Assembly: GCA_025642065.1 (NCBI GenBank)
Contig: JAODUP010000056.1
Coordinates: 294,001-358,000 of the forward strand
Source: Paralvinella palmiformis
Lineage: Eukaryota; Annelida; Polychaeta; Terebellida; Alvinellidae
Direction of reading: 5' to 3'
Length of the DNA: 64,000 bases
The position numbers and the translations under genes were made by a program. Below are positions 1 through 13,100 of this stretch, one piece after another. The notes beneath the pieces were generated by a model, which worked only from the letters and a program-made list of their open reading frames with translations, made no database searches and was not told the DNA's origin. How positions within the stretch are numbered: the stretch's first letter is position 1; each line of letters opens with the position of its first letter.

Positions 1-749
1 ATTACTTAGATCAAAATCGATGTCACTAACAAAGTAACTGTAAATTAGTCTACGTTTAATAACTGTCTTATGACTCCTCTGATATTACTAAACCTTTATG
101 GTGATGTACACGATGAGGGAGACACAAACAAACACACATTATAAACATCCATAGTAGACAAAGAGAAAATGGACATGTGCCAAACTGTGTGACGGGCTGA
201 GGTCGGTGAGGTGGGACTGAAACACACCCATCCACACACACACACACACACACACATGTCATATACGCAACAACAATTATGTCCCATATGTGGCAAATAG
301 TTATCCATCTGTGAATATACAGACTATGTTTTCCTAAAGAGGGTGTCTTTAGTGTAAATGGTGAAATAAATATATACATTGTACAGACCTTATGTAGTGA
401 ACGCGTTTTTTTCTTTTTTGTACGATTCCCTGTGTTTACCAACTTAGATTTATATGAAATGAAATCATTGTCTGCACTGAAGTTGATTCAGTTTTATACA
501 TGGACATGATATGTCTGACTACTATGTCCACCATTTCCTGTGCAGTCTGTCTGTTTTCTTATTCACTCTATGTCCATTTTATAAATTTCCAATGCTTATG
601 GTTTCTAGGACACTGAATGGCCTAGATTGTGCCAATGTGTCGTTAAACAACATTCATCCATCCATCCAATGCTTACGGCGATTTGAGATTCACGGTATAG
701 AAGTGATTTGTTAATTCTGTCTTTTAGTTATTAAAATAATATAAATTTA

Positions 750-800
750 ACCAATAAGTGCCCTTACAAGCAGGAGCTAGTCAAAGGCACTCTATCCAAT
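750..800 (-). mobile_element. LINE 3'-end remnant
   Basis: The minus-strand reading of this segment matches the 3' tail of the LINE at 8071-8880 (shared block around 8825-8862, 'ggctcctgct' followed by 'aagggcgctt'). Only the tail is present, with no coding part, as expected of a 5'-truncated copy. The match is short and somewhat degenerate. Confidence 0.4.
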
Positions 801-3117
801 GGAGGCAATATTCTTACGATTTGGTAATAACGAGTCCCATAGTCCCAAATAAAAGAATGGTTTCATTCCAGGGATGAGGACATTTATTTCCCAAGGCAGG
901 TGTCTCTTGGCCACATGTCCTACATCTGACCAGTACTGAGGGTGAACAGCTCAACTGGACTCATTGCAGAGGTGACCTTTCAATATAAAAAATGAGCTGA
1001 GTCACCCGGATGTCTTCTATTTAACGTCATAGTGATGGGCCAGTTTTTCATTATTTGAACAACTGAGAGACTCGATGACACTGAATAACGTGTTACATAT
1101 ATTTGAGCAGTTTTGTGTTATATTCTTGGTTGGCGTGTGTGTTTTATGCATTTTTCCAATTTACTTCTGCATGTGGTAAAAGAAGTTACTACACCAAACA
1201 TATAATGACAGCAACATGACCTCAGCTTAGGATCTTTTGCTTTCTTTGTGGAGTTTGCAAATGTTAGAAATGCATTTTGGCAGTGGGTAAGAAAGCACCG
1301 GTACAGAGAATGTGTGTGTGTGTTGAATGTTGGAAATCAAAAGCACAATGTTGAAGCGAGAGAAAAAATCTCCTAAAATGAAAACTCAATGCAGACGTAC
1401 GTTCACATTTTCATTTCAATTTGAACTAACAAATACATGAAAGTTCATCCAATGTTATACATATGATTACCATACTATTTTTAGTCCAAGTAACTTGCAC
1501 TATTATGGGTATATATAAGGAGTGTCACACTTCATGGTCTGTTGGTTAGATAAATTAACAGGTGAGCTGTTCCGGTTTAAGCATAGCTAGTATTTAAGAT
1601 AATGTTGACTCATAAGTTGTTCAACAAAGAAATAGTGCCATGATTTATCCCCAATAAAGAAAACAACTTGTTAACCTGGTTTTTGTTTCTGAATATCAGA
1701 TAGTGGTACCAGGTAGTAGTATGGTGTTGCTGTGTTCAAAACAAGACTTCTATTATATGTCTGTCTTGCTCCATCATGCATCGCTTCACCTAAGTTAATT
1801 TGCTTGAAAGGTTTATTTATATGACCAAGGATGGGATTTTACCGGATTTCAGTTTTTTTCTAGAGCTGAAAATAACGTTTTGGAAATGGGGTGTGGGCTC
1901 AAACTGATGGTTTGAAAAGAATTCTCTTGCAAAAGTCATGCTTTATTTCCTGGGTTTTTTTCAAAGGCCACTCTCATGTCTAAATCGTGAGACTTGATTG
2001 GGTTTGTTTTTTTGGGGGGGGGGAATATGACACCTTCCTGAAGAATGCTAGTTCATGTTACATATTGGCTGGTGTCTTTGACTTCTACTCAGCTAGCTAT
2101 AAATGACTATTTGTAGTTCTTTGTACAAGGATGTCAGTGTTGCTTATTCTAGTGAAGGCTTTTGGCTGGTTGGCCAACAACAAAAATTAAATCTACAAAT
2201 TAATTTACCATATAATTTTTTAATTCAGAAATATTTCTTCCATGACAATCCTACTTGGAATATACTCAGAGTACCTACTCATATCAGTGATTGGAGTAGG
2301 TAAAAAAGGAATTGACAAATTTGATGTGGAATTAACAAAATGGTATTGACCCCATGCGTGGGTTGGCCAGCTATTGAAAAAATCAGATACATTTTATTCA
2401 TTCTAAGCCAGCTTGGAATACCAAGAAAGACTGTGTGTGATTCAAGAAGATGCTAAAATCGTTCTGCATTTTTCCTAAATCAGAAACTAGCACTGGGTAG
2501 CTCTTGGGTGGACACACACCGGCATTGTTATCATTTTGGCTATAATTATATAAAGCACAACCTTGTATTATCTCTGGCATACTACTGTAGTTAAGAGATT
2601 AGGTGTCGGAATACTTAGATCATTTGCAATGACTTCGTGAATAATCCAAGTACAACATTTAACATGTAGTATAACAAAATACAGTGAATACTTGGACTAA
2701 GAATAGCCAACTCTCTCTCAACCATAATTTTAACAGACTGAAGTACAAAGACATTTCTCTGTATTACCTTGCTGACGTCCGAAAACTTGGACATTTTGCA
2801 CAAATATAATTTAGTTAATTCTAGCGTATTTCTAGTAAAACCTGGGACATCTGCAGGTTTTGTGCTAAGCCAGAAATAATTATTGTATAATTGTAGAGTT
2901 TACTGCAATATCAATGTGTCATTCAGTTATTCTGAGTGATAATAGGAATCCTGTTTCAGCATTAACTATTCCATTATTCAGATGCCCCACCACACACACA
3001 CACATGACACCACAATTTACACATTATTGTTTATGACTCTTCAGTTTCTCTGCACACACACACATATATATATGTATGTATGTCAACAAATCTGCTATCC
3101 TTTACTTTGGGCTTTCC

Positions 3118-3262
3118 TATAGTGCAGAGGTTAGAGTAATGGACCACAAACATCCAGGTTGTTGGTTCGAATCCGACTCCTACCTGTGTTTATGGGATAT
3201 GTTTCTTTCGGCAATAACCCCATGGCCAAATCCCATAGGTGTTACTGGTGCCGATGGCGAAA
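3118..3262 (+). mobile_element. tRNA-derived SINE (family C)
   Basis: A pol III A-box-like segment (gcagaggttagagtaatgg, 3123-3141) is followed by a strong B box (ggttcgaatcc, about 3164-3174). Next come the body motif 'tgggatatgtttc' and a C-rich stretch also present in copies at 31893, 50140 and, inverted, 59430-59760. No acceptor stem pairs with the 3' side, so this is a SINE and not a functional tRNA gene. Confidence 0.65.
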
Positions 3263-4097
3263 CTAAATAACTTCACTCTGTTTTACTCTCTATTTCCTAC
3301 TCCCTAATATTGATTAATTGGACTATTGCAGATCCCGTCAGACTTGGTAACAATAATTCTGTTCTTCTGATCAAATGGTGGGTTTATTTAATTCACGTGC
3401 AACAATGGCTGTAGTCTATATGGCTTTGATTAACAGTGACCTGCTGTGATAGGCTTTTGATATTGTCTAGTTTGATCTAAACTTTGCATAATGGCGTTCA
3501 AATTAATCCTTTTTTTTAACTCTTTGAGGTACCATACTAGCTAATTCTTAACAGCATAAAACATATAACACTTGTATCTACTTGCCATTAATATATTTTT
3601 CCCTATAATTTGAATTTATATGGTTTTACATGTTTACAATCTAGTAAAATATAATATATAACTCATTTCTTAAATAATTTAGCCAATTACAATATTATAA
3701 CATTTATTGATTGAGCAAGTATATAAATAAATTCAGAGTGTACTATTTACATTAGTGAACAAAAACATGAATAAAACAATTTGATCGCATAATCTAAACA
3801 CTCCATCATTTACTTTATAACAATACCCACCTGACAGTTCAGTTATTGAAGAGTTGACTATGATTAAATGTGGGTGTTAGCCTCATCCAGATATGAAAAT
3901 GTTAACTTTTATAAGACACTCGCTGAAGCTTTTTGCGTTGAAGTTCTCATGTTGGTTTGTTAAAAATACATACCTCATTATAGCTAAGTGAGAAGATGGT
4001 GAAAGTTATGCCAAAAAAACAACCCGATGGAATATGAAGTGTTCCTGTAACAGTGTGTTTAGTTTATCTTTATTGTTTTTATTTCAGCTAACTGGTC

Positions 4098-4155
4098 ATG
4101 AGACAGTCTGGACTGATTTTGCTGCTCTGCAGCACCATCTGTTGGGCACAGCCAG
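4098..4155 (+). other. Exon 1: signal peptide
   Basis: The ATG at 4098 opens MRQSGLILLLCSTICWAQP, a textbook secretory signal with cleavage likely near Ala-Gln. The exon begins at an acceptor (AG 4086-4087), so an upstream non-coding exon exists. It ends in phase 1 at gtaagt. Confidence 0.85.
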
Positions 4156-7100
4156 GTAAGTTGTCATCAAATAAATACGATGATTGGTGTTTTATGGCCA
4201 CTTTTGGGCACACTGTAGGCTAAATGGGCCGAGCGACCTCCAAAGGTTATGAAGCGAAGTCAAAGACGAAACAACCCTCAGATATGCCCATGCCGAGATT
4301 CCAGCACGGGTGGTAGTGACCTGTACTTGAGCAAAATTGCGTTTCCAGTTTTACTTTTTTCCAGAAAATATTTTACTATTAAGAAACCAGTAATAAAATT
4401 TTACTGTCAAAGGTTAATAGTTGCTTATATTTTTATATACAACAGTATTGTCTGTATAGTTTAATAAATGTTATTAGAAATAGAACCAATTCATTAGAAA
4501 GAATATAAGTAGTTAATTATTTATTAATTTTGTCTTTTATTTAGAGCCACTCTTTCCTGTAGATGAGCCAGTGCAACCTATAATTGATGGCGGTTTTGTG
4601 CCGGATTTGCCAGATTTACCAGCACCTGACACACCATTAATCAGATGTAGAAGACAGATGTGTGATATGATATGTGCCTATGGTCTGGCATTAGGAGAAG
4701 ATGGCTGTCCAATTTGCGAATGCAGAACTCCTGATGATTTATGCAAAGTTAGTACTTTTAGAAGCAGATTTTCCTTCCAATACAAGATTGTTGTTCAATA
4801 TTTTTGGGAAAATATCTCAGTTTATGTGTGTGCAGGAAGGTGATTTCATTCAGTACACTAATTTTGAAGAGGTCATTCTTACACATTTTCAGGAGCTTGG
4901 TACATGTCCCGAAGGCACAAGATGTGAAGTTCCTACATGTTTTGGAGAGCTCTGTGCGTCTGTTAAAGCAGAGTGCATTCCAGGTGTGCATTGTATAGCA
5001 CCGTTGTTTATTTCAAAGGTGGTATTTTAATTGTAGTTGAAACATTTAATGTTTTAGAATTTAAATAACTGTTTTATCCCTTCTATCAGTATGTCCAATT
5101 GTGAAATGCGTGCCTTGTCCTGGAAACAAGTACCTGAAGGATGAGCGTGGTTGTCAGACCTGTCAATGCGAGACAATATGCCCAATGCCGATGTGCTCTG
5201 AGCCATGTGAATTCGGCTATGCAAATGATGAACGGGGTTGTATGACCTGCAAGTGTAATACCAAACCTCCAGCGGACATTGCTGTTGATGGAGGATGGAT
5301 GGAGGAGGAAGGAGCATACGATGAAGGGGAAGATTCGGAAAGCAGTGAGGTTTCCGTGGAGGAGGTCGATTGTCCAAGAATGATGTGCCGCATGTTCTGT
5401 GAGTATGGCTTTATGAAGGACGAGAACGGCTGCCAAGTTTGTAAGTGTCGAAGTCAACCAGAACACTGCTCAAACATGATGTGTTTGATGCTCTGTGAGC
5501 ATGGCTTTGAGAAGGATGAACGAGGATGTGACGTCTGTAAGTGTCGCCAGCAGCCTCAAGCTTGTCCGAAACGAATGTGTCATGTACTTGTGACATGTTC
5601 TAATGGATTCCTGAAAGACCATCATGGTTGTAATACTTGCCATTGTAAGCAAGCTGACGATATTGTTTGTGAGGTGAGTTGAATATAATATATTATAGAC
5701 TTTGATACGAAAATTAGTCAAATGTGTTTGTGCGCATGCCTGATGAGCAAGCCAATTAAAAAAATAGTTTTTTCCTGCTGCATACCTATACTTATAATCT
5801 GAGATGCAAACCTGCCTGTAATTTCTAGCTATGCCTAAAGCCGAGATTCCCTATATGCAGTATCTGAATGCGTAGCAATATTGAAGTAGCCATGTGTTTT
5901 GGACACTCCTCTCACCTTGTTGCCTATTTTACTTGGGAAAGCCTGCCTGGACACTTGAATCAGACAGCTGAATCCAGAAATTTATGACCCAGTTGTAAAA
6001 TTCTGGATTCAACCATCACACATATAGAATCACATTCGTACATTTTCATGTTTCCTTTTTCTGTCGGATTCACATATCACATATGGAATCTTGGCTTAAA
6101 ACCGTTTATATGCGTATGTAATGTAAAACACATATATGCGTATGTAATATTGCAGTATCCCTGTGTTTTGGACAACCATCTTACCTTCTGACCTATTTTT
6201 CTTGGGAAAGTCTGCTTGGACCCTCGAATCAGACAGTTGAATCAAAAATATGGATTCAATTGTCTGATTCACATTTGCAGCAATTGCTACCTAGAGCAAG
6301 CCATTTTGTTGCATTTGGAAAATGCAGTAGTGCATATGAAATCGTACGTTTAATGTTTTCCATTTTTATTCGCATAACGCATACCATGTATATGGAATCT
6401 CGGCTTAAGACAACACACCACCTATTTAAATGGTGTCACGTATTAAAAGCTGTATTCATTGCAGTTTACTGGCTATGCGTTCTTGGTAATTTGAAAACTT
6501 TGTTATATAGTGAGTGAAAATGACTACAGGTAAATTTTATTGTAAATACATGTTTATATGTAGTCAGGTGAAATATAGCAGATTTAAAAATAAATTATAA
6601 TTTTGAATCAGGTGAAAATTTGTTAGGCAAGTGAAAACATTTGTTAGGAAAGTGCATTTCCAATATGGGGCAACTGAAGTGAAAAATATTTCTCTGGCCC
6701 TGGTTGGAATAGAAACACCTTTGGTTTGTTAACAAAGGTATAATGGTTTCAAAAATGTTCATTGGTTATATATCATTATTAGAAAGACATAAAAACGTTG
6801 ATTATTTTATAGCACCTAAACGTATTGGTCCACTACTTTGGCTGTATCATAGTAAAAAGATTCTCAATAACGATGGCTGTTAACAGTTTGTTTTAAAAGC
6901 TTTAAACAGCTTTGGATTTTATAAATGAAATGATGCAAATTAATTTGACTAACTCGGCTAGTGATAATTAGGTCAGTGATAATTAGGTCAGTTTCTGTTT
7001 TATGTATGCATATATAAATTAAAGCAGGTTACTATGTGTTGCATTGATGCCTTTCAGAAATTTGAATGCAAACCTGGCATGACTTGTAAACCAATGGTGC

Positions 7101-10100
7101 CACCTGATTGTTTGATGAAGTTTTGTAAACCCGAGCCAGTTTGCCAACGTAAGTATTTCATTCTTGATGGTTCACCCGTGGATAGTTTGTTGGCATCGTA
7201 ATCTGGCTAATTTAATTGGGAGTTGTTGCCTATTAAGAAGTTCCGCTCTTTCATGTTCAGCACCATCCCTTTGTGAGCTGCATCAAGGCCACCCACTGAC
7301 TGATGATGAGGGTAGAATGATGATGCCTCATTTGAAGACAGATGAGCAGAAAATGCTATTTAGAGGTCCAGTGAATTGCCGACCAGATGGAAAGTTTGAG
7401 CCGAGGCAGTGCATTGGGGAACAGTGCTTTTGCATCGATGATAGGAGAGTTATGCAGACAAAGAGCCTTGAGGTGGCCAATCCTATCTGTGGTATGTTCA
7501 TGATTGATCAGTAGTATGGGTACACTGGATATGGGTTGTAATGCCATTGCTGATGAAATTGGTAGTGTGCTATATAATTTATAAATGAGAGAAACAGGTA
7601 CTAACATAATATAGTTTTTAGTCCAATCCAAATGTAACTTCCATAGTAAGCTGTACAGGGTAGATACCCACCTTTTATCACCATACATTCAAATTCATTG
7701 TGTTAATTTACTACCATAATATTTATTTATGACAGCGGTCAACATGACAAAGGAAATGCGCCTGAGCTTTGAATTGATGCATGACCTTGATGACAATGAC
7801 CTAGATGGAGCTACAAGGGATATTGAAGAGTAAGTTGTGTTTTTTTAACCTATCCATTGTCAAGAAAAAATTTATGATCATGAAATTTTCCACATGCTTT
7901 AATGCCTTATTAATTCGGTTACTTTTGTATTTTTAACTCAGGCTTGTTAAAGCAATGCTTGGTGATTGGATGTCAGTTAAGAAGGATTCCGTGGTATTTG
8001 TTCAGGTGAGATAAAGTAATGAACAATCTTTATACTGATTTACTGTTATATTAGATTGTTGTTGTAGTGTATGTTATACACTAATGAGAAAATGTATTTA
8101 ATAATATTAGAATTTTGTTTTATTGGAAAAAGTGTAAGAAATATTTATATTTTTGACCAATGTATTAACATGCATGAACATGTCACATCAGTATGCCGAG
8201 CTGCCTACTACCATCTTAAGAACATCCACTGTTTAAAAGCATTCTTGACACAAGAATCACTTGTAACTGTAGTTCATGCCTTTGTTACATCTCGTATAGA
8301 CTATTGTAACTCCCTGTTATATGGCATATCTGATTATAACATTAATCGCCTTCAGCGAATTCAGAATAGTGCAGCTCGCATTGTAACAAATACTAGAAAA
8401 TATGATCATATCACCCCAATTCTTCAAAAACTACATTGGCTACCTGTTAGACAGCGTATCCATTTTAAGATTCTGTTAATAACTTATAAATCTATTAATG
8501 ATATGTCGCCAGAATACCTGTGTGAACTGGTTTCCATTAGAAAGTCATCCCGAAAACTCAGGTCATCCAGTAAGATACTATTGCAGGTGCCAGTGTCTCG
8601 GCTCAAGTCATATGGTGATTGTGCGTTTAGTGTTGCAGCCCCCACTTTGTGGAATAAGTTGCCGGCAAATATTAGAAATGCGTCGTCTCTTGGAAATTTT
8701 AAGTCTTCTAAAAACACACCTATTTAAGGTCGCTTTCAGATAAATAATTATTATCTTTAAATCATTACAGGGTTTTTACAGACATTATTTGGGGTATTAT
8801 TATATTACATATTATTTGTACAGTGCCTTTGAATGGCTCCTGCTAGTAAGGGCGCTTTATTTAATATACATTATTATTATATCTAAAAGACATACCTCCA
8901 CTCAAAAGCTACCATTTTTTAGCTGTTTCGACTGGTTACAAAACCTAACTACCCAATCTTTAGAACAACAGAAAGACAATGATGTGTAAACTACAAACGA
9001 TATTTAGAAAATGTTTAGCTGGATTCCAGCAACAATTGGGGAAGTATTTTGTCAAACAGGAAGTTTCCTACACATTGTGAATCAATTAAATGCCAGGTTT
9101 GGAAACTGATTCAAAATATCTGAGCTCTCTTTTGTTCTCCAGGTGGCATACGTCAAGCCAGGTGTACTTGTGGTCTTGAGCACAATACTGAGTGATGGCA
9201 CCACAGATCTCTCATCTGCATCCCACCACCTACACAAGCAGATGTATGCTGGGAACTGTGATGTCAAATACAAACACCATGTACTCACCCCAGATCCAGA
9301 CACGGTAAACTTTGACCATCACTATGAAGATTCAAATGGTAATTATTTTTAAGAATTAAGACTCGACTCATTACAAGTAATTCCTTTATAATGCAATTAC
9401 TAATCTATTTCAGTTTTTTAATTTGTGTAAATTTATTGTATAATTTTTATCTTTGATTACCAATAGTTAATTAGCCTTAATTTCTAATTAATCATTTAGT
9501 ATACCTTGGTGTTACATCTATCTTGAAGGCTAGTCTGCAAAGCCTTTCTAAATATTTTTTTTATTGTTATGTGACTTGTGTTTAGGCAATACAGTTGGGC
9601 TTCTAATGAAGTTTACATGCTGATATATTTACTTTACTGTGCTCAAAATAAGTTATTACATGAAAGAAAATTAATATAGATTTTAGTGAAATAATGCCTT
9701 TTTTTCTAAAAATGTAGTTTAATCAATTGTTTAAGCTAATTTAAACTATTCCTTTAAGAAGCAGTAATGATCTTAATACATATTCATGTATCATATGCCT
9801 TAAGAGACTTGTTTGTTCTATTCAGAACACATCTGTGACAGTTATTTAAATTGTTAATTCCAGATCCACAGGACTTCTTCTCTGATGAATCTTCTTATGA
9901 TGTACACTACAACATGGCCATCATTGGGACATCTATTTTTATTCTTGTTGTGTTGATTGCCATCATCATCATCGTGGTAAGTAACCGAAGAAACAAAAAT
10001 CCAATATACTGATAAAATTGTAAAATACTTTTAAAACCAACATTTATTTTAAGTGTACCATTTTTTTTATTTGCTTAAAATATCCACTGTAAAGTGGTTT

Positions 10101-13100
10101 ACTTGATAGTGTAGGTATTCAGGAACTTCATAGTATGCTTCATAGCACATTTATGGTGTGTAGGGTTGTAAAAAATCATGATTTAAAAAAATATAAATCA
10201 GATTCTTTTTATTTTAATCAGATTTTTAAAATTTGAATCAATTAAAAAAAAAATGTATTCTGGCAACGAATCCCTACGTTTCTTTGTCACATTTCTTGCA
10301 TGTTGTCCCACATGCTGCTTTCTCCACAACTTTAGTCTTATCAATCCCTTGGGAGTTGAGATGTGTGCTGGATTGGAACAGGTCTGAAACAGGGATAATA
10401 ATATTGTAAAGCAGCTTCTTGCTGAATAGGGTGCTATATGAATGTCACTTATTATTATTATTATGACAGTTACAACAAAAATGCACAGTACCATGTAGTT
10501 TGTGTTGTTACTAAAGAAGTTTTCCTGTGATACTGTTCTTGAGCAAAATGTGGCTGAATAACAATACAGTAGACCCCCATTATAACATGTTTGTTGGGGT
10601 CAACAAGCTGTCGACTATGTTATAGGTGGACTGCAAAGTGAGATAGAGCACTGTCTGGGTGGACAAAAATAGGGAGTCTGTGTATTCACCCCCGTTTGGC
10701 ACAATCCTTGAAGATTACATGGAACTGTGTATTTCATAATTGTTCCCAGTAATTGCTTGATCATTTGTTAACTTCAACATAAATATTACCTCAGTGTTCG
10801 TGTGGAAAATAAAATGTTTCTAAAATTGCACAAAAAGTAACAGCCATGTTGAATTGGTGATATTCATCCGCCAGAAATAGTGCTTGTTTTCAGATGCAGG
10901 TTGCAAATATATCGACCAATAAATGAACATTCATGTGTGTATGTTTAACTCTTGTAATAGTCTCCAATTTCTCTTTAGCAGTGTATGAATTTCGTTTTTG
11001 GATATTTTAGTAGCTTTGTGCACGAAGAATAGCATTTAAAAATGACACAATATGTCAAAACAAAGGTCTTTTATACACAAAATATGATTCCTAATTGCAA
11101 TAAATAAAACATATGCAATAGCTGTGAATTAACCAACAGAATCAAGCTTATTAAGTGGGTGGAGTCGCACAATAAACGAGGGTTGTGAGAAGATGCTGGT
11201 CCTAGCTGCCAAATTTCTAATAATGATATGCTTGTAATCATGTGATAGGCTTGATATGATGGTTTATGTGTATGGTTAAATAATGTCAAAATGTGTAAAC
11301 GATCACGCACGTATTAAATAATCCAGTTCAAAGTGCTGATTAATAAACTTTTAATGGCCTGTGGGCACCGCCATTTTGAAGCTAGACAGAGACCAGAAAC
11401 TCCTGAATGCTGACATCACTTCAACGTATCCAGTTGTCCTGAAGTCTGTAGAGCCCGTACAAAAGCATTTAAACAAGTGTGAGCAAAAAATTATTCCAGA
11501 ACATAACGCAACTGCGTTGTTAAGATTACGTCATGAATGACATACAACCATATCAGTTTGAGTCAGAAGGAACCTGACAAGAGGAATATGATTGAAAATG
11601 GCTCAGATATTAATGCTCAAGAGAAACTGTAATCTGCGTCAGTATAGAGATCACCAATGTGACATCACAGCATTTCAGTTTGCCCCTTCCTGCCTTCGAA
11701 TCTGGCTTCCGGTGCAGCCGTAATGGCGGCCCTCCAGTAATTTGATTTATTTCCCTATATGTATGATATCAGGTATATTTTGTGATTATTATTGTGGAAT
11801 TGTTTGTTACTGTTCTAAGCATTACATATTTTAAAATATTTTCTGAGGGTGGACTATCCCTTTAAGCAGTGGGGTGCATGAAAAATTGTTCTCCTGAAAG
11901 TCAATTTAGGTAATCAATGGTGCACAAGAGCATTCGTGCACCTCAGAAATGGCACCCTAGCTGTAAATTACATACAATGGACACCTGATAAAATGGTACT
12001 TATTTTCCACAACATATATATATTATTTAAATTCAGACAATATTTACACCTAATGTCACAATCATATGTACCGTTCTATAGCTAATTCATGATTTGAACA
12101 TTTTATTTTAGCCAAGGACCTAATGTGACTTGTACAATAGAGAGAATTTTCTGGTTTGTGAAGTGACCTAAATTTTCTCATCAATTTGGCAGACTTGACA
12201 CCAATATTAAAGGATTTCCATTGGTTACCTGTCAAATATCAAATGCAATTTAAAATTCTAATGCACATGTATAAAGTCCTACATGAACAGACTCTAAGAT
12301 ACATATCTGACATGTTGACAGTTTATCAATGGGTCCACTGACATTGGTGGTTGGGACTATGAAAAGAGAGCTTTATAAGTTTGGTATAATAATAATAATA
12401 ATATATACAACTGACAGTCCCAAACAAAGTGTGGCACTTTCAATCAAAATGACATAATTTGACATGTTCATAGCATCCCAATACATATTTGAAAAAATTT
12501 GCATACGCATCTTTGATATCACCATATCTCAGATCTGTACAACAGAATTGGGACAATTATTATATTATAATATACAAATATCAGTTGTTACACAACTACA
12601 TAAAACTTAAATATTTCATATAACTAACATGGTCTTGTTCATTTGCTGAGCAATGGTTCTTGGCTGAATCAGTCAAACTATAATTAAAAACGATATTATT
12701 TGTTAAATGTCAAATTTGGCTGTGACTATTTATATTTGTCTTGAGTGTAATTTCTTGAGTATTCTGGTTCTCTTCCATTTTGTATACTATTGTAACCAAA
12801 GTCTATGTGAAGTGTACAAATTGTGTTGAATAAATGACTGTTCTGCAGTAAACCTCTTCCATGCTAATTGTAAACTCGTTTATGGAGATTTCTTTAAAGT
12901 CTTGATGCATTAGTATTTAGCAAGAGACTCGTTTACAGAGATTTCTTTAAAGTCTTGACACTTATAGCGAGAGGAGGATGCATATATTTAATAGTGTACA
13001 AGAAGTAAATACTAATATGAGGAAGTTGGGATGTTTGTCATGGTCTGAAGATCTGCAGCAGAATAATTTGAGTTAAGGACATAATTTATTTTGTAAATCA

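Larger units (their letters stand above)
1..4087. other. Gene-free 5' flank upstream of the antistasin/thyroglobulin gene
   Basis: I see no convincing protein-coding gene here. Short open frames exist on both strands, but none shows a recognisable domain or fits a spliced model. The stretch holds a (CA)n tract at 235-256, a LINE 3'-end remnant near 750-800, a poly-G run near 2013-2022, (CA)n and (TA)n tracts around 2992-3076 and a tRNA-derived SINE near 3118-3262. A splice acceptor at 4086-4087 shows that at least one non-coding 5' exon of the downstream gene must lie somewhere in this region, but I cannot place it or its promoter. Confidence 0.5.

Noticed and set aside
68..442. 124-codon minus-strand open frame at the window start
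   Set aside because: Low-complexity CV repeat in the middle, no recognisable domain and no splice partners.
11345..11870. MITE ending in 'gactatccctttaa'
   Set aside because: The right end looks transposon-like, but I could not find a convincing inverted left end, so it is mentioned only in the intron entry.
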